Shown: piece after piece, positions 18,388-26,236 of the stretch
How the letters are laid out: each line of letters opens with the position of its first letter
Position numbering within the stretch: position 1 is the stretch's first letter
Origin: Chloroflexota bacterium
GTDB lineage: Bacteria; Chloroflexota; Anaerolineae; Aggregatilineales; Phototrophicaceae
Direction of reading: 5' to 3'
Length of the DNA: 64,000 nucleotides
NCBI GenBank assembly: GCA_026708115.1
Contig: JAPOVL010000046.1
Location: forward strand, 366,080-430,079
Notes under the pieces: model-generated
Seen by the model: the letters and a program-made list of their open reading frames with translations, nothing else
What the model was told of the DNA's origin: nothing
Database searches by the model: none
Position numbers and translations under genes: made by a program

Positions 18388-19143
18388 CTAAGGGAATATC
18401 TGCCCGTCAAGCTGGGTCGGATCGTGTGTCATCAGAATGTGATCGGCCCGCTCAATGGCGGTTTCCATGCTGTGCCACAGGTCGACAAAGCTTGCGAAGC
18501 GACCAATCGGCGTCAGCGGCCAGCCCCGCTCGCCATCAGGTTCGAGATTTTCGCGTACAAAGAATAAATCGCCCGCCAAAACACAGACGCCCGCTTCCGT
18601 CTGAACCGAGACAGCTTGATGACCAGGGCTATGCCCGGGCGTCGGAAAGACGCTGATGCCTGGAACGATCTCTTCCTCACCAGTCGCCAAATCGAAGACA
18701 CAACCCTGCCAGGGCGGCTCGAGACCGCAGCCGGGATGCTCATACGACGTCCAGTAAGGGGGTATCGGATCGAGCGCAAATTCGTACTCCACCGCGCTCA
18801 CCACCAGCCTGGCTTTGGAAAACTGCTTGACGTTGTAGCAATGATCCCAGTGAAGATGGGTGAAGATGATCGTATCGATGTCACTAGTGCCAATGCCCAA
18901 CTTGCGGAGCTGTTCGTGTATAGCCTGACCCGGTTCTTGCCGTCCCGCATGGTGGTAGGTCACAGACCGCTGCGTATCGCTCATGCCTGTGTCCACCAGT
19001 ATCTTGCGTCCGCCGCCCTCTACCAGAAAGGCGAAAACCGGATGTTCAATGATTTGACCGGCGCCCTTTCTAAACGTGGCGTACTGGGCTTTGTCCAACT
19101 CCTGAAAGCCGGTGTTAATCAGACGGATGCTGTAATGAGTCAT
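18388..19143 (-). CDS. Metallo-beta-lactamase-fold hydrolase, lactonase-like
   Basis: A 251-residue protein of the metallo-beta-lactamase superfamily close to the N-acyl-homoserine lactonase group. The zinc motif is THLHWDHC near residue 105, the third ligand is in TPGHSPGHQAVS near 170, an aspartate follows in VLAGDLFF near 190, and a final histidine is in ILMTHDP near 240. In this operon it most plausibly opens a sugar lactone to the acid, between a dehydrogenase step and later steps. A quorum-quenching role cannot be excluded. It lies seven bases downstream of the SorC-type regulator gene, so the two are co-transcribed. Confidence 0.85.
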   Translation of the reverse strand: MTHYSIRLINTGFQELDKAQYATFRKGAGQIIEHPVFAFLVEGGGRKILVDTGMSDTQRSVTYHHAGRQEPGQAIHEQLRKLGIGTSDIDTIIFTHLHWDHCYNVKQFSKARLVVSAVEYEFALDPIPPYWTSYEHPGCGLEPPWQGCVFDLATGEEEIVPGISVFPTPGHSPGHQAVSVQTEAGVCVLAGDLFFVRENLEPDGERGWPLTPIGRFASFVDLWHSMETAIERADHILMTHDPTQLDGQIFP

Positions 19144-19149
19144 GTCTGC

Positions 19150-20190
19150 TTACACCTTTTCTCTCCGCAATAATCCGGCCTGACATGCTTCTTCTATTGC
19201 CGAAGGCGCGCCTGTTCCTTTTTCCGATTGCCGCCCTTGTAGTGCATGATGCTCGTCAAGTACCGCTGTCGCGGTGTCGCTATCTGTGACGAGCGTCGTA
19301 ATCAGTTCGCCATAGATGAGTCCCAGGATGGCCTCTATTCGGTGCGCGCCCATGGTTAGCGCAATGCGCTCGGGGATCTTGCGCAAGTTGTCAAATGTAA
19401 GGGCAATGGCGCGCTCTCTGAATTCCGTATCGCATTCCCTGCCCTTCAAATCATAGAATCTGCCAAAGATCGAACCGACCGCATGGCTCTCTTTCAAGCG
19501 CGCAAAGTCTCGCTCGGACACGTATCCAGAGCGATAGAGCAGCGAGTCAACATCGGTTGGTCCGACGCCCATAATGGCGATGTCAGACGCTGACGCTATT
19601 GCCAGCGTGTTGCGAATGATCGGTTCATTTGATAAGGCGCGCGCCGTCTCGATGTTTTCAACGATGGTTGGCGCAGGCATCTGAAAACATTCAGCATTCA
19701 GTTTTCTGGCGATCTGCAAGGTTACCGCCCGTGCCGAAATTTCGTCTGTAACTTGTCCGAATCCCCCAGCCAGATCGACCACGCGCTGCGCCTTGAGCTG
19801 GTCGCTTGGCAGGTTGTCAACCAGATGAGCGATGGTGCGTCCCCAGGTGATGCTCAGGGAAGTTTCCGGCTTGATGTCCGCCAATAAACTTGCCCCGGCC
19901 TGCCCGACTGCCAGCCTTACCGCGCTGATATCAGACCGGTAGGGCGTCGGTACGACCACTGCCAGCTTGATGGGGAATGTGCGTTCCAGTTGAAGAGCCA
20001 GTTTCTCGTGCTCGATATTCGAATCATGGAAGTGGACCTGAACAATGCCCTTTTCAACGGCTTCCTTGATATAGCGCGATACCTTGAAACGAGAGATATG
20101 TAATTGCTTCGCAATTTCCTGCATGGTCATATTCTCGTGGTAGAACAAGTAGCAGCTGCGCAGCAAATGGGAATGCTTTGGCAAACTCAT
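19150..20190 (-). CDS. SorC/DeoR-type sugar-binding transcriptional regulator
   Basis: A 346-residue regulator. The N-terminal helix-turn-helix spans about residues 20-50 (MTMQEIAKQLHISRFKVSRY), followed by a NagB-like sugar-phosphate-binding domain with SLSITWGRTIAHL near 110 and VGPTDVDSLLYRSG near 205. Such proteins bind a phosphorylated sugar effector and control the adjacent catabolic operon. The gene is embedded within the leftward cluster, after the two TIM-barrel genes. It is the likely regulator of that cluster and perhaps of the divergent RpiB-RLP gene, which share the 22057-22338 region. Confidence 0.92.
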   Translation of the reverse strand: MSLPKHSHLLRSCYLFYHENMTMQEIAKQLHISRFKVSRYIKEAVEKGIVQVHFHDSNIEHEKLALQLERTFPIKLAVVVPTPYRSDISAVRLAVGQAGASLLADIKPETSLSITWGRTIAHLVDNLPSDQLKAQRVVDLAGGFGQVTDEISARAVTLQIARKLNAECFQMPAPTIVENIETARALSNEPIIRNTLAIASASDIAIMGVGPTDVDSLLYRSGYVSERDFARLKESHAVGSIFGRFYDLKGRECDTEFRERAIALTFDNLRKIPERIALTMGAHRIEAILGLIYGELITTLVTDSDTATAVLDEHHALQGRQSEKGTGAPSAIEEACQAGLLRREKV

Positions 20191-20245
20191 GGTCCGGTGC
20201 CAGTCGCTGTCTTCGGTCGATGCGCTTGTGCTGGCGTCGCTGATG

Positions 20246-21169
20246 TCACAGTTCGATTCCTACTTCATCGCATAATTGTGTCATGTAGTCCCTGGCCAGG
20301 AGGTGTTGCCGCTCGATCTCCGGCGTGGATTCCGGCGAGCGATTGAAACCGGGATAGCCGGCGGCGCCCGGAACGTCCTCTAACTCAAGCGACAGCGGGC
20401 CATCGTAGCCGATGTTCTTGAGCGCGACGAGAAATGCTCGCCAATCAACCTTGCCTTTGCCTGGCCGCCAATGAGCGTTTGTCTGCCCGTCGTTGTCCGA
20501 AATATGAGTGTGAAAAATACGGTCGCCAACTTCATACGCGACCATGTTGGGCAGTTCTCCCATCGGGAAGAGATGGCTGGGATCCAAATTAAGTCCGATC
20601 GCCTTGGAGTCTATTTGGTCGACTATGCGCAGCATGCCGGCAGCATTGTGCATCATTCGGTGCGGATGCGGTTCCAAGGCAACGCGCATCTCTCTTGCTT
20701 CGCAAGCTTCAGCGAATTGCCGCAGTACATCGACCATGTCAGACCAGTTCTGTTGCCAGTCCAGCCCTTCCGGAAAGTCGACGCTCCACTCCTGCGATGT
20801 TGCTTTGCCCAGCAGCACCGGAATATCAATGTCAAATGGATTTGGCGGTAGCGCGATTATTTTGTCTGTGCCGAGCTGCTCTGCCACGTCCAAAACCCGC
20901 TTGAATTGCTCAACCGCGTCTGCTCGCTCCTTGGGATCCTCGCTTCCGATTCCGACCGGAATACAAAAGACGCTGGAAAGAACCAGACCCAAATCCGCCA
21001 TGAGACTTCGCAAGTGCTTATTCGTCTCCGACGTGTAGTAGTCCTGCAGAAACTCTTCTCCCCAAATTGTCAGTTCCGCGCCCTTTAAGCCCAGCTTGGC
21101 GATGGTCTTGAGAGCGTCGTCGTAAGGCGGCGCCCAGCTAAACGTCCATGTTGTCGCACCCAGATACAT
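20246..21169 (-). CDS. TIM-barrel sugar phosphate isomerase/epimerase family protein
   Basis: A 307-residue xylose-isomerase-like TIM-barrel protein. Metal-site candidates are VALEPHPHRM near 155, NLDPSHLF near 183, HTHISDNDG near 207 and LSLELED near 252. GGAGG lies seven bases before the ATG. It belongs to the same superfamily as the three tandem genes at 1285-4057 but is not close to them in sequence. It lies second in the leftward sugar cluster. Possible roles include 2-keto/3-keto sugar isomerisation or acid-sugar decarboxylation (OiaC-like proteins share the fold); the sequence does not decide. Confidence 0.85.
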   Translation of the reverse strand: MYLGATTWTFSWAPPYDDALKTIAKLGLKGAELTIWGEEFLQDYYTSETNKHLRSLMADLGLVLSSVFCIPVGIGSEDPKERADAVEQFKRVLDVAEQLGTDKIIALPPNPFDIDIPVLLGKATSQEWSVDFPEGLDWQQNWSDMVDVLRQFAEACEAREMRVALEPHPHRMMHNAAGMLRIVDQIDSKAIGLNLDPSHLFPMGELPNMVAYEVGDRIFHTHISDNDGQTNAHWRPGKGKVDWRAFLVALKNIGYDGPLSLELEDVPGAAGYPGFNRSPESTPEIERQHLLARDYMTQLCDEVGIEL

Positions 21170-21246
21170 TGTTTCGCCTCCATTTTTCGCATGATAGAAA
21201 ATCTATGTCCCGACTTGCAAACTCCGCCTTTGCGGCGACAGTTGCG

Positions 21247-22056
21247 CTAGAGGCTCGCAATCAGCTCGCCCAGCGTCGTATAGGCCTTGCCTGTAATCTC
21301 CTCGATAGGCTGCTTCCAATACTCGGGGCGGAAAATCTCCACCGACAGATAACCGTCGTAGCCCCTGTCCTTCAGCAATGACAATTGCCGAGCCGGTATT
21401 ACACCAAGCGTCGGGTAGAGACGGTGCGCGTCCGTCAACTCATTGAGCGCGCCATCCTGACAGTCATTGACGTGCACGATATCCAACTTATCCAACGGAA
21501 TGGCCTCTATCTCCTGATCCGAAACCCCGGAGCGGAAGTAGTGAAACGTGTCCATCAGTATGCCTACATTGGCGGGGGCGCCGGCCATCTCGATCAACTG
21601 CAAGGCCTCGCTGGGTCCGGGCACCAGCGTATGGCCGCCTATCGGCTCAACAGTCAAGCGGATACCCTTGTCGGCTGCCAGCCGGGCCATGCCCGACAGT
21701 TCCTTCGCGTGGATAGCAAGCGCTTCCTCGCGGCTAAGTCGCGCTGGTTGGAAGTCGGGGCAAACTGCCAGCAATTGGCAGCCGATATGAGGGGCAAGCT
21801 GCACCGCGTCGCGAAATTCCTGGCGCGCCGGCTCACTGTCACGAAATGGCCAAATCCGTAGCGGGCAGATGCCTGTCGGGATCACACCGCTGCTGTCTAA
21901 TAGTTGTTTCAGGTCACTCACTGAATGCTTATCGAGATAGGCGACGAGCTTATCCCACCAGATTTCTACACCTTCGAAGCCGGCCCGAGCAGCGGCGGCC
22001 ACATCCTGTTCCAAAGAATAGGGCATGGTCGTTGCCCCGTTTATGCATGACTTCAT
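21247..22056 (-). CDS. TIM-barrel sugar phosphate isomerase/epimerase family protein
   Basis: A 269-residue protein of the xylose-isomerase-like TIM-barrel superfamily. Likely metal ligands are in LTVEPIGGHTLV near 140, GILMDTFHYF near 175, DIVHVNDCQDG near 200 and LSVEIF near 245. It resembles hydroxypyruvate isomerase/OtnI-type proteins in size and start (MKSCINGATTMPYSLEQD). It is the first gene of the leftward cluster, about 155 bases downstream of a good promoter at 22219-22247. It is divergent from the RpiB-RLP fusion gene, so it is a natural candidate for the same pathway. Confidence 0.85.
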   Translation of the reverse strand: MKSCINGATTMPYSLEQDVAAAARAGFEGVEIWWDKLVAYLDKHSVSDLKQLLDSSGVIPTGICPLRIWPFRDSEPARQEFRDAVQLAPHIGCQLLAVCPDFQPARLSREEALAIHAKELSGMARLAADKGIRLTVEPIGGHTLVPGPSEALQLIEMAGAPANVGILMDTFHYFRSGVSDQEIEAIPLDKLDIVHVNDCQDGALNELTDAHRLYPTLGVIPARQLSLLKDRGYDGYLSVEIFRPEYWKQPIEEITGKAYTTLGELIASL

Positions 22057-22218
22057 TCCAAGCCTGCCTTAGATCTTGAGCCCGGACAAAAACGTGTGCC
22101 TGAACCAACTATGTCGCGCAAGCCACGGTCAAATTCCGTCCGCGCCTTGTCACGGTACACTATAAACAAGGGCTTGCCGCTTTTGCACTTGTGAGTATAC
22201 CATGCTCTTATGTGCAAT

Positions 22219-22247
22219 AATGTAACCGCTTATGGAGCCGATGTCAA
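22219..22247 (-). promoter_or_regulatory. Sigma-70-type promoter for the leftward sugar cluster
   Basis: Reading leftward, TTGACA (22247-22242) is followed after 17 bases by TACATT (22224-22219), a perfect -35 box with a four-of-six -10 box. The nearby direct repeats CTCTTATG (22205) and CGCTTATG (22228) could be regulator sites. The rest of the 22057-22338 gap between the divergent genes shows no gene. Confidence 0.5.
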
Positions 22248-22338
22248 CATCCGCAGCTTCAATCATTGCGTCTTGACCAGTCGCTGAGTCCATTTCGCCC
22301 GGATCGTCCGCTGCCATCGGAGCGTGAGGAGAACAATC

Positions 22339-24165
22339 ATGAAAGTTGCTATTGGCTGTGATAACGCCGGTTTTCCCCTTAAGGAGGTGGTAACTGAATT
22401 CCTGCAACAAGACTATGCCGACATCGAAGTGACAGATTTTGGCGTACCCAATGCCGATGACCCGGAATTCTACCCTGATGTGGCCGAACGGGTGGCCAGA
22501 GCTGTCGCCGAAGAAGGCTTTGACCGTGGCATCCTCATGTGTGGCACGGGCCTGGGCATGGCCATGACCGCTTCCAAAGTCCCTGGCATCCGAGCCGCCA
22601 CTTGCCACGACGCCTACTCCGCCGAGCGCGCTCGCAAAAGCAACAACGCTCAGGTCTTGACCATGGGCTCGCGCGTGATCGGCCCGGAATTGGCCAAGGT
22701 CATCACCAAAGCTTGGATGGAGTCGGAGTTTGATTCGAACAGTCGCTCCGGTCCCAAAGTCCAGCGCATGGTCGAGATTGACGCCAAATACCAGGCCCAT
22801 GTCTCCGCGAAAACTGTCGCAACAGACATCGCGTTCCCAGACGGTGACCAAAGAGGAGCTATCGGAAACGAACGAGTGGCTCATAGAGACGCCGGTTTCT
22901 TTGCCGATCGGGCAAGTCTGAATATGGAGCGCTATATTGTTCTCGACTACTACTTCGAGTCCGTCATAGACCCGGAGGAAGCGGCGGCGCATCTATGTCA
23001 GGAACAGTCCACCGCGCAATGGCAGCGGGTCGGCGTCGATGAAGATCTGCGTGACCGCTTTGGCGCTAAAGTGATTGATTTGGCCGTCACTGACGTTTTG
23101 GACCAGCCAAGTTATCCCCTGCCATCCGCGGAGCCGGCACAGGCCTACCAGTGCCGCGTCAGAATCGCGCACCCGCATGGCAACTTCGGCCCTAGACTCC
23201 CCAATATCTTGACGGCCGCCCTGGGCGAAGGGGCCTTTTACTCCCCTGGCATCGCCACCATCAAGCTGATCGATATCGAATTCCCGGATAGCTTCTTACG
23301 ATACTTTGAAGGCCCCAAATTTGGCATTCAAGGCCTGCGCGACATGCTGGAAGTCTATGACCGCCCGATCTTCTTTGGCGTGGTCAAACCCAATATCGGC
23401 TTATCCCCGGGCGATTTTGCTGAACTCGCCTATCAAAGCTGGTTGGGCGGCCTCGATATCGCCAAAGATGACGAGATGTTAAGTGATGTTCCCTGGTCGC
23501 CATTGCGGGAACGGGCGGAAAAGGCCGGGAAGGCGCGCTTGAAGGCTGAAGAAGTCACGGGCGAAAAGAAAATCTACTTGGCAAACATCACCGATGAAGT
23601 GGACCAATTGATTAATCTGCACGATATTGCTGTTGAACAGGGCGCTAATGCCTTGATGGTAAATGGCATGACAACGGGATTAAGCGCCATCAGAATGTTA
23701 AGAAAACATACCCGGGTGCCCTTGGTAGCGCATTTCGATTTCATTGCGCCGCTTACTCATATTTCATATTTCGGTGTACACACAAGGGTGATGACCAAAC
23801 TGCAACGATTGGCAGGCTTTGACGTCATCATTTTCCCGGGATTTGGCGCTCGCATGAAAACCCCTGATAGTGAGGTGGTCCAAAGTGTGCGGGAATGCTC
23901 CAATCCCTGGGCACACATTAAGCCGGTTCTTCCTGTCCCAGCGGGCAGCCAGTGGGCGGCGTCCACAGCCTATCTGTATGACCGGCTGAAAACGGTTGAT
24001 TTCGGTATCGTCCCGGGACGAGCTGTGTTTGCGCATCCCATGGGACCAAAAGGAGGCGCGGCCAGCCTGCGGCAGGGATGGGAAGCCGTCGCTGCTGGAA
24101 AGCCTCTTGAAGAATATGCGCGGAACCATAAAGAACTGCAACTGGCTATCGAAAGCAATACATAG
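22339..24165 (+). CDS. RpiB-family sugar-phosphate isomerase fused to a RuBisCO-like protein (RLP)
   Basis: One open frame of 608 residues; GAGGAG lies seven bases before the ATG. Residues 1-152 are an RpiB/LacA/LacB isomerase: KVAIGCDNAGFPLKE at the start, catalytic-type Cys68 in MCGTGLGM, and the ARKSNNAQVL block with Ser101 where RpiB proteins usually have His. Residues 153-195 are a linker. Residues 196-608, beginning MERYIVLDYYF, are a full-length RuBisCO large-chain-like domain. It keeps the Lys of loop VVKPN (K350) and the metal site K376, D378 and E379 in AKDDE. Lys177 (spinach numbering) is replaced by N352 and Arg295 by F466, and the His327/Lys334 positions also differ, so carboxylase activity is not expected. 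Known RLPs act as enolases, isomerases, or decarboxylase/transcarboxylases of 3-oxo-isoapionate 4-phosphate. An RpiB-family tetrulose-phosphate isomerase acts after the decarboxylase. A lost stop joining two genes is the alternative. Confidence 0.88.
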   Translation: MKVAIGCDNAGFPLKEVVTEFLQQDYADIEVTDFGVPNADDPEFYPDVAERVARAVAEEGFDRGILMCGTGLGMAMTASKVPGIRAATCHDAYSAERARKSNNAQVLTMGSRVIGPELAKVITKAWMESEFDSNSRSGPKVQRMVEIDAKYQAHVSAKTVATDIAFPDGDQRGAIGNERVAHRDAGFFADRASLNMERYIVLDYYFESVIDPEEAAAHLCQEQSTAQWQRVGVDEDLRDRFGAKVIDLAVTDVLDQPSYPLPSAEPAQAYQCRVRIAHPHGNFGPRLPNILTAALGEGAFYSPGIATIKLIDIEFPDSFLRYFEGPKFGIQGLRDMLEVYDRPIFFGVVKPNIGLSPGDFAELAYQSWLGGLDIAKDDEMLSDVPWSPLRERAEKAGKARLKAEEVTGEKKIYLANITDEVDQLINLHDIAVEQGANALMVNGMTTGLSAIRMLRKHTRVPLVAHFDFIAPLTHISYFGVHTRVMTKLQRLAGFDVIIFPGFGARMKTPDSEVVQSVRECSNPWAHIKPVLPVPAGSQWAASTAYLYDRLKTVDFGIVPGRAVFAHPMGPKGGAASLRQGWEAVAAGKPLEEYARNHKELQLAIESNT

Positions 24166-24249
24166 TCACGAGTATAGACATCTGACCACCAACGCCTTTT
24201 AATACGCACGTATACTGGAAAAGAATCTGTCCTGACGTCAATGGCGCGT

Positions 24250-25437
24250 TCAAGCTAGAGCCGCGATACGCCTGAGGCCCTCTCGAATTCGCTCTTTCCC
24301 CAACGCATAAGACAGGCGAACATTCTGCGGATGTTCGCTGAACGCGGCGCTGTGGTAATAGTAACCGGCGCTGGTTACGGCAACCCGCGCCTCGCGAAGC
24401 AAGAACTCCTCCAACTCATTGGCATCTTGCAGTCCAAGCCTTTTGCAGGCTCCTTTGACATTGGGGAAAAGATAGAACGCGCCTTAGGCTTTGACGCACG
24501 AAAATCCTGGGAGCTTGTTCAACCCCTCCCATAGCAGGTCGCGACGTTCTCTGTATTCCGTGACCATCGCGTCCAGCGGCGCGCGGGTACCCTCCAATGC
24601 GGCCAGACTGGCGTGTTGGGTAAACTCGGCGGCGCTGGAGTGAATATTGCCGGCCAGCAGTGACATCGCATCAGCTACAGGTTTTGACGCAGCGCCATAT
24701 CCGAGCCGCCAGCCAGTCATGGCATAGATCTTGGAAAAGCTGTCTAGCAAGATCGTTCTCTCTTTCATGCCGGGGATCGACGCGATGCTGAGGAATGGTC
24801 GGTCATAGACCATCTCGGAATAGACCTCATCAGACAGCACCCAGATGTCGCCGCATCGAACAATCTCCGCGACCGCATTTAGGTCATCTGCCGAGAGCAG
24901 GCCGCCCGTGGGATTATTGGGCGAGTTGATGACGATCATTCTGGTCTTGTCGCTCACCAGCGCCGCGAGAGTGGCCGGATCAAAGGCGAAGGACCGTTCT
25001 TCAAGCAAGGGCATCGGCACAGGAATGCCGCCCACGAACTCGACCATGGAGCGATAAGCCGGGTAGCCCGGATCGGGAACGATCACCTCGTCGCCTGGAT
25101 TGATCAGCGCCAGGAGCGCGTAAGTGACCAGTATCTTTGCCCCTGGCGCCACCACTATTTCCTCTGCATCAAACTTAACTCGGCGGGAGGTGGTCAAGGA
25201 CTCCGCGATACGACGTCTCAAGGGTGCGATGCCGCGCGACGGCGTGTAGTGTGTGTGCCCATCGCTAATGGCTTTGATGCCGGCATCGGCAATATGCGCG
25301 GGCGTCGCGAAATCCGGATCGCCTACCGTAAAGTCGACGATGTCTATGCCTTGCCGCAGCAGCTGATCGAGGCTGTCGAAGGAAGCAAAGGCGTCGCCTA
25401 AGCCTCCCAGTGTTTGCATGCGCTGGGCTACTTGCAT
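24250..25437 (-). pseudogene. Class I/II aminotransferase interrupted by an in-frame stop
   Basis: The frame encodes about 395 codons of a fold-type I, PLP-dependent aspartate-aminotransferase-like enzyme. The PLP lysine is in LLDSFSKIYAMTGWRLG near residue 235, and VINSPNNPTGG is near 170. After residue 317 (FSCVKA) a TAA at 24486-24484 breaks the frame. The same frame continues with GAFYLFPNVKGACKRLG and ends at a TGA at 24252-24250. The part beyond the stop includes NVRLSYALG, which carries the arginine that binds the substrate carboxylate, so the truncated protein should be inactive. It is the last gene of the amino-acid-type operon, 51 bases after the RraA-like gene. Readthrough or a sequence error are alternatives. 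Confidence 0.85.
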
Positions 25438-25488
25438 AATCTCGCCTGCCGCGTATTTCCTCCAAAAGGATGCTCTGCCATGGCCTGG

Positions 25489-26163
25489 TTATTCTTCCCG
25501 CAAACCGAGTTCCTCAAGCCGGTCTTTGAAAAAATGCACGGTGAGTACCCCCTTTCTGATCTCTTCCTCAATCTCTGTCGCCTCGTCGGCCATTCGCGCG
25601 ATCGAATTCTCCAGCACTTCCCCAGCCTCTTCGCGTGAGATGATGACCACGCCATCGTCGTCACCCAAGACAAGGTCGCCCGGGTAGACCAGGTATTCGC
25701 CGCATACTGTCGGGTGGTTGATCAACCCAAGGCTTGCCTTGACCGTGCCTCTGATGGACAGTCCGCGCGCAAACACCGGGAAACCGCTGGCCACGATGTG
25801 CTCAGCATCGCGCACGCAATTGTCGATGACCAGGCCCGCGATGCTATTGGCCTGCGCGGAAACGGTCATAATCTCGCCCCAAAATCCCGCTTCAGCGCTG
25901 TCTTCTGTGGCCACGACCAATACATCGCCAGGTTGTGCGACAGCGATGGCCTTATGCAGCATCAGATTGTCTTTGCTGCGACAGAGCACGGTCAGCGCCG
26001 GACCGCAGACTTTCATGCCGGCTGCGACCGGTTTGATCGTGCTCGTTAAGGCGCCTTTCTTGCCGGAGGCTTCGTGAGCTGTCGCCGAGGGTATCTGTGC
26101 GAATCCTTCAACAAGCACTTTTGAAGGGCGCTCAATCTCCTTGTACACGTGCGCGAATTTCAT
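25489..26163 (-). CDS. RraA family protein (aldolase/decarboxylase type)
   Basis: A 224-residue protein of the RraA/HMG-aldolase family. It shows PSATAHEASGKKG near residue 28, GDVLVVATEDSAEAGFWGE near 85 and the metal/substrate block VIDNCVRDAEHI near 115, then GDLVLGDDDGVVIIS near 175. Members cleave 4-hydroxy-4-methyl-2-oxoglutarate, decarboxylate oxaloacetate, or inhibit RNase E. The catabolic setting here favours an enzyme acting on a 2-oxo acid. The start at 26163 has GGAG seven bases upstream; an earlier codon at 26178 is less likely. It lies between the PIG-L and aminotransferase genes. Confidence 0.87.
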   Translation of the reverse strand: MKFAHVYKEIERPSKVLVEGFAQIPSATAHEASGKKGALTSTIKPVAAGMKVCGPALTVLCRSKDNLMLHKAIAVAQPGDVLVVATEDSAEAGFWGEIMTVSAQANSIAGLVIDNCVRDAEHIVASGFPVFARGLSIRGTVKASLGLINHPTVCGEYLVYPGDLVLGDDDGVVIISREEAGEVLENSIARMADEATEIEEEIRKGVLTVHFFKDRLEELGLREE

Positions 26164-26236
26164 GTCTAATCTCCTCACTGCAGCAGGCAGTACGACTTAT
26201 CCGCCAAGCCTTTCTAAGTGCACCAGCGATTGAAAG

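Noticed and set aside
22150..22992. A 280-codon leftward frame opposite the RpiB domain
   Set aside because: It is the antisense reading of the clearly recognisable RpiB coding region, has no ribosome-binding site and shows no family motif.
22924..24165. Genuine CO2-fixing RuBisCO large subunit
   Set aside because: Several substrate-binding residues needed for carboxylation are replaced, and no small subunit or phosphoribulokinase is present.
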